Below, in pieces: positions 1 through 7,158 of a stretch of DNA of 7,158 nt. Numbering within the stretch: position 1 is the first letter of the stretch; every line of letters begins with the position of its first letter. Source of the DNA: an uncultured Lachnospira sp. (GTDB taxonomy: Bacteria; Bacillota; Clostridia; Lachnospirales; Lachnospiraceae). The stretch spans positions 1-7,158 of the forward strand of contig CAMVRH010000045.1 in the NCBI GenBank assembly GCA_947169835.1. The letters are read 5' to 3'. The position numbers and the translations under genes were made by a program. The notes below the pieces were generated by a model. That model had not been told where the DNA came from. It did no database searches and worked only from the letters and a program-made list of their open reading frames with translations.

Positions 1-54
1 AGTAGCTACTACTAGCGGTCCTGCCACTTTTTTGATTGTACCTCTACTCTCCAT
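1..54 (-). CDS. ntpA: V-type ATP synthase/ATPase subunit A, N-terminal fragment (cut by window edge)
   Basis: Only the first 18 codons are present, reading MESRGTIKKVAGPLVVAT, and the gene runs off the window at position 1. The G-x-I-x-K-V-x-G-P-L-V-V-A pattern is the usual start of V/A-type ATPase subunit A, the catalytic nucleotide-binding subunit of the V1 head; the Walker motifs would lie outside the window. The ATG at 54-52 is preceded by a GAGAGGAAA ribosome binding site. The gene follows ntpG after 33 bases, exactly where ntpA sits in the E. hirae ntp operon. The identification rests on a short peptide plus position, but both agree well. Confidence 0.9.
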   Translation of the reverse strand, partial: MESRGTIKKVAGPLVVAT

Positions 55-87
55 AACTGTTTCCTCTCAAAGTTATACTTAAAATTA

Positions 88-408
88 TTATTCATCACCA
101 AACAAAATATCAGATCCTACCGCTTGCTCGACAAAGGACTTAACCTGAGCCACGCCTTCTCCCGTGTTTCCACTAATGCCTGGAATAGGAATAATGGCTG
201 GACTGATACTTTCTTTGTGTTTATCAATCTCATCTTTAATTTCTTTTGCAAGGGATTCTGTCACATATATAATGGCATATTCGCCCAAGGTAAGTTTCTT
301 TAGAAGTTTCTTTCCCTCGTCCTTTTCCTTCACCGGGTATATATCTAATCCCAATGCAGAAAAGCCATATATGCTGTCATAATCTCCCATTACTGCTACT
401 TTACTCAT
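88..408 (-). CDS. ntpG: V-type ATPase subunit F (NtpG), central-stalk rotor subunit
   Basis: This 106-residue protein has the size and N-terminal pattern of V/A-ATPase subunit F: a first beta strand (SKVAVMGDYDS) followed by a GF-x-x-LG-x-D-I-Y-P segment, as in the Rossmann-like F fold, and a C-terminal portion containing IIPIPG that in the family leads to a helix lying against the central shaft. In E. hirae the equivalent NtpG binds NtpD to form the rotor axle under the A3B3 head. The ATG at 408-406 has GAGGTAAAG directly upstream, filling the 9-base gap after the ntpC stop, so translation of the two genes is probably coupled. The symbol follows E. hirae usage; other databases call it atpF or vatF. 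No oddity is seen. Confidence 0.93.
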   Translation of the reverse strand: MSKVAVMGDYDSIYGFSALGLDIYPVKEKDEGKKLLKKLTLGEYAIIYVTESLAKEIKDEIDKHKESISPAIIPIPGISGNTGEGVAQVKSFVEQAVGSDILFGDE

Positions 409-417
409 CTTTACCTC

Positions 418-1437
418 TTACGCATACATAATTCGTGCGCGTTCTTTTATAAAGTCTTCGTCAAAACCATTCTCTTTACATGAAAGAATAATCTTAACTG
501 TTTTAATCTCATTATCTCTTGCTAGTGAATATGCAAGAACTGGTCCAATAGTAAATGTCTCGTATTTCTGTGATTTAATTCTCTCTATTATTTTATTGTC
601 ACAGACACACTCAAAGTATGATATAGACTTTTCAGCGGCTAAAGCCAAATCTTCATGACCAATATCTTTTAAGTAATCAATCACTGCTTCGTAGCCGTCG
701 TTTACTGCTCGCTCTAGTTCATTAACATTTACATACTCGCAAGGTATCATCGCCTTAAATGCAAAGTCTGAATCTTTGCCGGCACGGGCTGAACGAATTG
801 CAACCTTTATATCAGCCATACCTACTTTTATATTTGTGTAATCTTTAATCAAGCTGTTTGTAGACTCTCTACCAATGTTTCTAAACATTCTTAAAAGTTG
901 CTTATCGATAATGATGTCACAGAGCTGTCCATCGCCACTCTTTATCAAAGTCTCTGAAGCCTTTCTCGCTGTATGAATCATATGCTCAGGCAACTTCTCA
1001 TATTCAGAGTTTGTGATGATATCTTCTAGTTCCTTAATAGTGATATTTTCAATGACTTTGATGTGCTCGTCATTTTCATCTTTCACACCATTTGGATCTA
1101 GCGCCACATATACATACTTGTTTGCAACAGATGCATCTGTGTAGACTTTCTTGATAGCAGTTTTTAAATTGTGATATTCATCTTCCACTATCAAGACTTT
1201 TTTATCATCTTTATCTTTGATAATGTCGTCTATAACTTCTCGTGTTTTATTTTTTTCAATTTCTATAATGTCGTTTAGAGATTCGTTTGGAGTATTACTT
1301 CCCCAACCTTTATCTTTCAACATTTGAAGTGCGCTGTCATAATCCTTAGCCTCCGCCAAAGACTTCACATCTTCATCTGTCAAAAGCGTACTCTCCAACG
1401 CTCTTATACGGGCAACACCGTAAATATACTCATCCAC
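418..1437 (-). CDS. ntpC: V-type ATPase subunit C/d (NtpC), central-stalk connector on the proteolipid ring
   Basis: The 339-residue protein is of normal length for the AC39/d family and has no predicted membrane segment. It starts MDEYIYGVARIRALESTLL, a typical NtpC start (Y-x-x-A-R-I-R-x-x-E-x-x-LL), and has the alternating charged helices expected of the three-fold helical funnel. In characterised V/A-ATPases this subunit sits in the cytoplasmic mouth of the c-ring and connects it to the D-F axle. The start codon is GTG (1437-1435); no in-frame ATG lies nearby, and a full AGGAGGT Shine-Dalgarno at 1445-1451 with 7-base spacing fixes the start. It follows ntpE after 12 bases and precedes ntpG by 9, in standard ntp order. 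Family assignment is by motif, size and context. Confidence 0.93.
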   Translation of the reverse strand: MDEYIYGVARIRALESTLLTDEDVKSLAEAKDYDSALQMLKDKGWGSNTPNESLNDIIEIEKNKTREVIDDIIKDKDDKKVLIVEDEYHNLKTAIKKVYTDASVANKYVYVALDPNGVKDENDEHIKVIENITIKELEDIITNSEYEKLPEHMIHTARKASETLIKSGDGQLCDIIIDKQLLRMFRNIGRESTNSLIKDYTNIKVGMADIKVAIRSARAGKDSDFAFKAMIPCEYVNVNELERAVNDGYEAVIDYLKDIGHEDLALAAEKSISYFECVCDNKIIERIKSQKYETFTIGPVLAYSLARDNEIKTVKIILSCKENGFDEDFIKERARIMYA

Positions 1438-1444
1438 AAGTATT

Positions 1445-1451
1445 ACCTCCT
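1445..1451 (-). promoter_or_regulatory. Strong ribosome binding site overlapping the ntpE stop and setting the ntpC GTG start
   Basis: On the coding strand this reads AGGAGGT, 7 bases before the GTG of ntpC. Its first two bases belong to the TAG stop codon of ntpE (1452-1450). The near-perfect match to the 16S rRNA tail supports the non-ATG start, and the overlap implies that ribosomes finishing ntpE are well placed to start on ntpC. Confidence 0.85.
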
Positions 1452-2046
1452 ATTTATTAAAAAGGTTTTTATTTACCAAGTCTCTAAGTTCATCTCTCTT
1501 TGCTTCAAAGATAGCATCAAAAGTACAGTTCTCTTCTATGTCGCCATACTTTAGAATAAATCCATCAGCAATATCTGCTGGCTCGTTATCTACAGTTAGA
1601 GAGCCACCTTTTTCTTTTGCAATATCTGAAGCTTTCGCTTCAAAATCAGATGGAATTCTATCTAAATCTTTTTTAGAGAAACAAATCTTTCCATCCTTAT
1701 CTTGAACATTTCCCTTTAACACATTTAGGACAGTTGCAAAATAAGAATCTGCATCTTGATTTTTAAGTTCATCCAATGCTCTTGCAATTACTTCATCAAT
1801 CACTTCACCTTTAGCTTTAAGTAGAGCATTTCTCTGTTTAAACTCGCCGTTTGAAACCACTTTTTCTTCAAATAAATCTTGATCTCTTTTTGCTTGATCT
1901 AAGATAATTTTGATTTCTTTGTCGGTCTCTTTTTTGGCTTCGGCTAAAACACTTGCTCTGTAGCTTTCAGCGTCCTTTTTGATAAGTTCGATTTCATCCC
2001 TGGAATTGGATTTAATTTTCTTTACAATATTATCTAATCCACTCAT
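1450..2046 (-). CDS. ntpE: V-type ATPase subunit E (NtpE), peripheral stalk
   Basis: At 198 residues it matches the usual length of bacterial subunit E. Residues about 1-95 form a long charged helix rich in K, E, D and A (DNIVKKIKSNSRDEIELIKK, then AEAKKETDKE), which is the coiled-coil half that pairs with the F/H-type stalk subunit. The remainder, with mixed hydrophobic segments such as GGSLTV, GFILKYGDIEENCTFDAIF and a final helix, fits the globular C-terminal domain that clamps subunit B at the top of the head. It lies 18 bases after ntpK and 12 before ntpC. The ATG at 2046-2044 has only a weak upstream match (GAAAGTAG), poorer than that of the other genes here, so translation may depend on coupling to ntpK. 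Confidence 0.93.
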   Translation of the reverse strand: MSGLDNIVKKIKSNSRDEIELIKKDAESYRASVLAEAKKETDKEIKIILDQAKRDQDLFEEKVVSNGEFKQRNALLKAKGEVIDEVIARALDELKNQDADSYFATVLNVLKGNVQDKDGKICFSKKDLDRIPSDFEAKASDIAKEKGGSLTVDNEPADIADGFILKYGDIEENCTFDAIFEAKRDELRDLVNKNLFNK

Positions 2047-2064
2047 TGTAATTCTACTTTCAAT

Positions 2065-2624
<560 letters not shown>

Positions 2625-2626
2625 TG

Positions 2627-4630
2627 TTAACTCTTTTTAACCTTTACATATTTTGTATCTTCTTTAAATGGCTTAAACTCTCTTCCGCCGCCTTCGTAGA
2701 ACTTTCCAAAGAACTCTACAAACTGCAAACGGTTCGTGTGCACATATGCACCTAACAAGTTGATTGCCATATTAAATGTATGACCAATAATGAATACTAC
2801 GACAAATAGTATTACACCAAGCACTGACTTTCCACCCATAGCTGCCATTGTATTAATAACTGATGCGATAACTCCAGTAGCTAGTCCCAAAGCCAAAAGT
2901 CTTGAGTATGATAGCAAATCACTTAGCCAACTTGTCACATCATATAAACTGTAGAAACCAAGTAATACTCGTTTAAACGGATTCTTTCTTCCTCTTCCGC
3001 CTGTAACCAAAATTCCTAACATTCCAACAATCGTCATAATCTTCGCTGTTAAATTAAGCCATGCCGGAAACTCGATTTGACTACCTGAAAGTGAAGCAAA
3101 GATAGATGTTGGTACAAGCATTAGTATCAATCCTATTAAGAACAAATACCAAAATACGGCATCTGCAAAGAATCCATAAACATCTTTGTTCTTTAAATCC
3201 TGATACCCTTTAATACCAAGTCCAGTAAACAAATGTATAATACCGATAATCATACAATAGATTAACAACTGCATTGGTTGTTTAATCGGCTCAAACCATA
3301 CTGACTGTATATTAAACTTTGTGCCAAAGAATGTATCTGATATTACATATATGGCATCGCCAAAGTAACCACCAAACAGTATTCCCCATATAAGTGTTGA
3401 AATACCACAGTACTTAAACATTCTTAATGATTTTGCCATAGACTCTGACATATTTGGATATTTCTTAAGCACAATAAATGTGGCCAAGAACATAATTAAT
3501 CCATATGCCGCATCACTTAGCATCATACCGAATAGTATGTAGTAGAATATCGATGTAATAGTAGTTGGATCTATCTCAAATCTATTTGGATATCCAAAGG
3601 CTGTTACTACACCTTCCACTGCTCCAGAGAACTTATTATTCTTCAAAAGCACTGGTGCTTCTTCATCTACGTAATCTTCTGTATCTACATATGCTGTATA
3701 TTTGTTTTCTAATGTAGCCTTTATTTCATCCACTTCATTCTCTGGTATAGAACCAGTAATAACGAATGTATGCTTACTCTGTTCTAGTTCACCTAGTACT
3801 TTGTATTTGTCTGCACGTACTCTGTAATAGTCAGCCACTTCCTCTATTCTGAATTTCAAATCTTCTTTAGCCTTAATGCGGTTTGTTAGATTTTCTATTT
3901 CAGCTTTATGTGTAGTGATTCTCTCATTACGTCTTCTAATAGACTCAGTTGGAAGATGATGTGTATAGTAAACTGGCTTTGTAAAGTCTAGTTTCCTTAA
4001 TGCATCTTCAGTTTCCTCTTTTACTTCTTTATCAGTAATAACTGCTATATAAGTCTGAGTATCATCACTACTTACTATTTTTACTTCTGTCTCCTCTGGG
4101 AAGCCTTCCACCTGAGAAACTTTAATATTTAATTCTTCCTGCGTATAAGCACCTGGAATAATTCCAAGTAGCAAATCTGTAGTCCTAGTTCCTCTTGTAT
4201 TCATTGGAACATCTAGACCAGTCCATGGTTCTATTGCAGTCTTCTCATCTTCGCACTTTGCAATCTCAAGATTTAGATCATCAATCTCTTTACCATAGTT
4301 TGTAATCTCTTTGGCTTCTGCCACTAGATCTCTATGTGTCTCTTCTATTCCTAAAAAATCATCTTCAGTAATGTCCTGCTTACCTTTGAGCGAATCAAAC
4401 ATTCCAGTCTTTTCTTCTGAATACAAAGAAAGAACCTCAAGTGCATTCTCACAAGAAACAACACTCCTCTCAAAAACGGAGATTTGTGTGGCTGTATTCA
4501 TCTTTTCAAAATCGTCCTCTTCAAATTTTGAAATCTCAATACAACCTTTTCTTTGAATGTACTCTAAGATTCTCTTTCTATCTTCTTTCAAAGCACAGAT
4601 ATTTATTTTTTTCATTTTCTGTACTGACAT
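2627..4630 (-). CDS. ntpI: V-type ATPase subunit I/a (NtpI), membrane stator and ion channel
   Basis: The 667-residue protein has the two-part layout of subunit a. Residues about 1-345 are soluble, with helical, charged stretches that form the arm contacting the peripheral stalks. Residues about 355-635 contain seven to eight hydrophobic helices (near 356-389, 407-428, 452-474, 487-507, 527-543, 569-597 and 602-630). Two conserved arginines are present: R577 in LLSYSRLLALGLATG and R634 in HTNRLQFVEFFGKFYEGGG, the positions that face the proteolipid carboxylate in the family. E639 in FVEFF is also conserved. Length and motifs are normal and no frameshift is seen. The ATG at 4630-4628 has GAGGGAAG upstream; the in-frame ATG at codon 6 has no such site. 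The gene sits between ntpF and ntpK as in E. hirae. Confidence 0.96.
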   Translation of the reverse strand: MSVQKMKKINICALKEDRKRILEYIQRKGCIEISKFEEDDFEKMNTATQISVFERSVVSCENALEVLSLYSEEKTGMFDSLKGKQDITEDDFLGIEETHRDLVAEAKEITNYGKEIDDLNLEIAKCEDEKTAIEPWTGLDVPMNTRGTRTTDLLLGIIPGAYTQEELNIKVSQVEGFPEETEVKIVSSDDTQTYIAVITDKEVKEETEDALRKLDFTKPVYYTHHLPTESIRRRNERITTHKAEIENLTNRIKAKEDLKFRIEEVADYYRVRADKYKVLGELEQSKHTFVITGSIPENEVDEIKATLENKYTAYVDTEDYVDEEAPVLLKNNKFSGAVEGVVTAFGYPNRFEIDPTTITSIFYYILFGMMLSDAAYGLIMFLATFIVLKKYPNMSESMAKSLRMFKYCGISTLIWGILFGGYFGDAIYVISDTFFGTKFNIQSVWFEPIKQPMQLLIYCMIIGIIHLFTGLGIKGYQDLKNKDVYGFFADAVFWYLFLIGLILMLVPTSIFASLSGSQIEFPAWLNLTAKIMTIVGMLGILVTGGRGRKNPFKRVLLGFYSLYDVTSWLSDLLSYSRLLALGLATGVIASVINTMAAMGGKSVLGVILFVVVFIIGHTFNMAINLLGAYVHTNRLQFVEFFGKFYEGGGREFKPFKEDTKYVKVKKS

Positions 4631-4666
4631 AATCTTCCCTCGTGTAGTTTTTCACACCCCTTTTGC

Positions 4667-4975
4667 TTAACCGATAGCTTTCTTAACTAACTCAACAGTC
4701 TCATCCATTTTAGACTTTGCGTTTGTCTTTAAATCTGTTACAAGATTTTCTATCTCTCTATCTTTATTCTCTTCGATAGTCTTGCATTTATTCTCAAGCT
4801 CTTCCATTTCTTTGGCAGCCTGTTCCTTGGCAAGATTAATAGACTCATCACTCACTTGCTTTGCTTCCTTTTCCACATCAGCCTTCGAGTTTTCAGCCTC
4901 TGCCCTGGCATTTCTTACCATTTCGTCTGCTTCTTTTTCTGCTTGTTTTACTGCATCAATCGCATCTTTCAACAT
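4667..4975 (-). CDS. ntpF: V-type ATPase peripheral-stalk coiled-coil subunit (NtpF, G/H family)
   Basis: This 102-residue protein is one nearly continuous charged helix (DAVKQAEKEADEMVRNARAE and similar alanine-, glutamate- and lysine-rich heptads up to the end) with no globular part or membrane segment. Its size and composition match the G/H-type stalk subunit (E. hirae NtpF about 100 residues; archaeal AhaH), which winds around subunit E to form the stator stalk between NtpI and the A3B3 head. Such low-complexity coiled coils are hard to assign from sequence alone; its position as first ATPase gene, directly before ntpI, decides the call. The ATG at 4975-4973 has AGAGGATAAAG upstream and lies only 11 bases after the smpB stop. 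Confidence 0.9.
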   Translation of the reverse strand: MLKDAIDAVKQAEKEADEMVRNARAEAENSKADVEKEAKQVSDESINLAKEQAAKEMEELENKCKTIEENKDREIENLVTDLKTNAKSKMDETVELVKKAIG

Positions 4976-4986
4976 AACTTTATCCT

Positions 4987-5451
4987 CTATCTTAACTGCA
5001 TTTTCAAATCTCTTCTAGCCTCGCGCTCTTGGTCCTTTTTCTTAATGTCCACTCTCTTGTCTGCTTTTTTCTTACCCTTAGCTAGTCCAATTTCTACTTT
5101 CACTAGACTACCTTTAAAATAAACTTCCAACGGAACTAATGTGTATCCTTGTTCATTTATCTTTCCAGCTATCTTTGAAATCTCATACTTGTGAAGTAGA
5201 AGTTTTCTAATTCTAAGCGGATCTTTGTTAAAAATGTTTCCCTTCTCATAAGGATTAATGTGCATACCGTGAATTAGTACTTGTCCATTTTTAACTCTTA
5301 TGAAGGCTTGCTTAATACTGCAGTGTCCTTGACGTAAGGATTTCACTTCTGTACCTACTAATTCAATACCTGCTTCATAAGTCTCCTCGATAAAATAATC
5401 GTGGCGAGCTTTTTTATTTTTTGCAATTGAACGTATTTCCTCTGCCTTCAT
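4987..5451 (-). CDS. smpB: SsrA (tmRNA)-binding protein SmpB
   Basis: This 154-residue protein is full length for SmpB. It shows the family hallmarks in order: [20 protein letters not shown] (residues 12-31), [10 protein letters not shown] (33-42), [10 protein letters not shown] (63-72), [12 protein letters not shown] (77-88), [11 protein letters not shown] (102-112), [12 protein letters not shown] (122-133), then a basic C-terminal tail that in the family folds as a helix in the empty mRNA channel. SmpB brings tmRNA to ribosomes stalled on broken messages. The ATG at 5451-5449 has AAGAGGACAAA upstream. rnr lies 98 bases upstream, a common partnership because RNase R degrades the non-stop mRNA. 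No ssrA gene is visible in the window. The ATPase gene ntpF follows after 11 bases, which is less usual. Confidence 0.98.
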   Translation of the reverse strand: MKAEEIRSIAKNKKARHDYFIEETYEAGIELVGTEVKSLRQGHCSIKQAFIRVKNGQVLIHGMHINPYEKGNIFNKDPLRIRKLLLHKYEISKIAGKINEQGYTLVPLEVYFKGSLVKVEIGLAKGKKKADKRVDIKKKDQEREARRDLKMQLR

Positions 5452-5485
5452 TTTGTCCTCTTACCATAAATCTCGCACAAGATAC

Positions 5486-5513
5486 ATTATACCACTTTTA
5501 GCACATATTTTAA
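5486..5513 (-). promoter_or_regulatory. Extended -10 sigma-A promoter for smpB and the ATPase operon
   Basis: On the coding strand a perfect TATAAT (5491-5486) is directly preceded by TGG (5494-5492), giving an extended -10 TGnTATAAT. Sixteen bases further upstream is TTAAAA (5513-5508), a 4 of 6 match to TTGACA. Transcription would start near 5478-5479, leaving a leader of about 28 bases before the smpB ATG that includes its ribosome binding site. The upstream flank (5514-5549) is very AT-rich. It is the only good promoter I found in a gap between genes in this window. The match is seen directly; activity is inferred. Confidence 0.75.
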
Positions 5514-5549
5514 CCGATTTTTACTTATAATTATTAAGTATTTTTCTGC

Positions 5550-7158
5550 TTAAATAAAGCTAAAATCTATGGTTTTTGATACCTTGCTTGCGCTATCTAC
5601 TACTATACTTACCTTCTCTCCTAATTTATATACATTTCCACTATGTTCGCCCACTAACATCATGTTTTCTTCGTCGAAGTCATAGTGATCGTCAGTTATA
5701 TTTGAAATGTGAACTAGCCCCTCTATGGTGTTTTCTAGTTCCACATACACACCGAAGTTTGTAACGCCTGAAATGATTCCCTCATAAGTCTCGCCTATAT
5801 GTTCTCTCATATACTCTGCCTTTTTCATCTTCTCAGTGTCACGCTCCGCATCATCGGCTCTTCTTTCATTTATGCTGCAATGCTTTGTCACATCATCCAA
5901 TATATTTTTGTAATGATTTATCTTTTCATCATTCATCTCACCGTGAAGACTCTGCTTTATAATTCTATGAATCTGTAAATCAGGATATCTTCTAATAGGC
6001 GATGTGAAGTGACAATAATACTTTGCACTCAAGCCATAATGACCTTTATTATATGGTTCATACACCGCTCTTTGCATAGAACGAAGCATCATTCTGCTAA
6101 TCAAAGGTTCCTCCGGCGTATCTTCCACCTGCGCCAAAAGCTTTTGAAGCTCCTTTGGATGCATCTTTCCATTTGAAGTTTTTAAGTGATATCCAAAGTT
6201 ACTTGCAAACAAAGATAGGGCTTTCATCTTCTTAGGATCAGGCTCTTCGTGATTTCTGTAAACAAATGGAATATCCTGCCAATAGAAGTTTTCAGCCACA
6301 GTCTCATTGGCTGCTAGCATAAAGTCCTCTATTATCTTTGTCGCTCTATTTCTAATATATGGTGTAATAGAAACTGGCTTACCCTTAGCGTTTAATTCGA
6401 TATTACACTCTCTAGTTTCAAAGTTGACTGCACCACGGTGATTTCGTCTCTTGCGAAGGATGTGTGATAGTTCATACATAAGATTAAAGAAATCTACATA
6501 GCCCTCATTTCTTTTTTCTGCTTCTGGGTCATGTTCTATTACTGCATTTACTTCAGTGTAAGTCATTCGTCTATCAACATTTATAACAGTCTCAGCTATT
6601 TCGTATGAATCAATCTTTCCATCTGGATTAATTGTCATAATGCAGCTGAGTGCCAATCTATCCTCACCCTGGTTTAGCGAACAAATACCGTTTGATAATC
6701 TTCTTGGAAGCATTGGAATAACTCTATCTACCAAGTAGACACTAGTTGCTCTATTGTATGCTTCATCATCTAGTGCAGAATATTCTGTCACATAATGAGA
6801 TACATCAGCAATATGAACGCCAAGAATATACTGCTCACCTTCTTTTCTAAGAGTTATAGCATCGTCTAAATCTTTGTCGTCCTCGCCGTCTATTGTAACT
6901 GTACGTTCATTTCTTAAATCTAGTCTCCCCTCGATATCTTTTTCAGATACCTTATCAGGAATTCTTTCAGCCTCATACTGGACTTCCTCGTCAAACTCGC
7001 TTGGAATTTCATATTCATTTACAATCGATAGTATATCGACTCCAGGATCACTAACATGACCTAGAATCTTTACAACCTCACCTTCAGGCTTTCTGCCCTT
7101 TTGGCCATAGTCTGTAATCTTTACAATAACTTTATGTCCATTGATAGCTCCGTGCTTA
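5550..7158 (-). CDS. rnr: Ribonuclease R, 3'-to-5' exoribonuclease (5' end cut by window edge)
   Basis: The reading frame is open from the window end (first whole codon 7157-7155) to the TAA at 5552-5550, giving 535 residues; family proteins are about 700-750, so roughly 170-220 N-terminal residues lie outside. Visible in order are the end of a cold-shock RNA-binding domain (residues 1-35, counting from the edge), the RNB catalytic domain, and an S1 domain (about 455-533). The metal-binding aspartates lie in TIDGEDDKDLDDAI: D90, D96, D98 and D99, with the spacing of E. coli RNase R D272, D278, D280 and D281. The RNB signature HFTSPIRRYPDLQIHR is at 383-398. RNase R degrades structured RNA and works with SmpB-tmRNA. 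A GTG at 6791 is internal, not the start. The protein stops right after the S1 domain (TIDFSFI) with no lysine-rich tail. Confidence 0.97.
   Translation of the reverse strand, partial: KHGAINGHKVIVKITDYGQKGRKPEGEVVKILGHVSDPGVDILSIVNEYEIPSEFDEEVQYEAERIPDKVSEKDIEGRLDLRNERTVTIDGEDDKDLDDAITLRKEGEQYILGVHIADVSHYVTEYSALDDEAYNRATSVYLVDRVIPMLPRRLSNGICSLNQGEDRLALSCIMTINPDGKIDSYEIAETVINVDRRMTYTEVNAVIEHDPEAEKRNEGYVDFFNLMYELSHILRKRRNHRGAVNFETRECNIELNAKGKPVSITPYIRNRATKIIEDFMLAANETVAENFYWQDIPFVYRNHEEPDPKKMKALSLFASNFGYHLKTSNGKMHPKELQKLLAQVEDTPEEPLISRMMLRSMQRAVYEPYNKGHYGLSAKYYCHFTSPIRRYPDLQIHRIIKQSLHGEMNDEKINHYKNILDDVTKHCSINERRADDAERDTEKMKKAEYMREHIGETYEGIISGVTNFGVYVELENTIEGLVHISNITDDHYDFDEENMMLVGEHSGNVYKLGEKVSIVVDSASKVSKTIDFSFI

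Noticed and set aside
71..81. Short AAGT-ATA-ACTT inverted repeat between ntpG and ntpA
   Set aside because: A 4-bp AT-rich stem is expected by chance in a gap of this composition.
4782..5122. Two plus-strand open frames opposite ntpF and smpB
   Set aside because: They are Ser/Phe/Leu-rich mirror images of Lys/Glu-rich coding sequence, with no initiation signals and no recognisable motif.
5522..5545. AT-only hairpin followed by five T on the plus strand, resembling a terminator
   Set aside because: No plus-strand gene leads into it, the stem is 6 bp without a GC core, and on the strand that is transcribed it is followed by A, not T.
6789..6791. GTG as a possible start of a 413-residue RNase R
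   Set aside because: The same frame stays open to the window end and the upstream part encodes the catalytic aspartates and the end of a cold-shock domain, so this is an internal valine.

Overview
The window comes from an AT-rich chromosome, almost certainly of a low-GC anaerobic Firmicute. The V-type ATPase gene order, the SmpB and RNase R sequences and the strong Shine-Dalgarno sites fit Clostridia, perhaps a Lachnospiraceae-like lineage; the family-level guess is inference only. Every gene lies on the minus strand, so the text below follows transcription from high to low coordinates.

Region 1 (7158-5452): the 3' three quarters or so of rnr (RNase R) enters from the window edge and ends at 5550. 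A 98-base gap follows and holds a good extended -10 promoter aimed at smpB. Region 2 (5451-4987): smpB, the tmRNA-binding protein of trans-translation. Region 3 (4975-1): a V/A-type ATPase operon in the order ntpF-I-K-E-C-G-A, the same as the Enterococcus hirae ntp operon. It encodes the peripheral stalk (F/H-type and E), the membrane stator (I/a), the proteolipid ring (K/c), the central-stalk cap (C/d), the rotor subunit (G/F) and the first 18 codons of catalytic subunit A. The operon continues past position 1, where B and D would be expected.

From smpB onward all gaps are 9 to 46 bases and no intrinsic terminator is visible, so smpB and the ATPase genes are probably one transcription unit started from the promoter at about 5486-5513. 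The proteolipid NtpK keeps every side chain that forms the Na+ site in the E. hirae ring, so the enzyme is predicted to move Na+. A 7-bp perfect stem-loop lies between ntpI and ntpK, just upstream of the gene whose product is needed in the most copies.

I see no mobile element, CRISPR array, tRNA, rRNA or broken gene, and no evidence of an undescribed system. The points worth a second look are the smpB-ATPase linkage, the predicted ion specificity and the intercistronic RNA structure.
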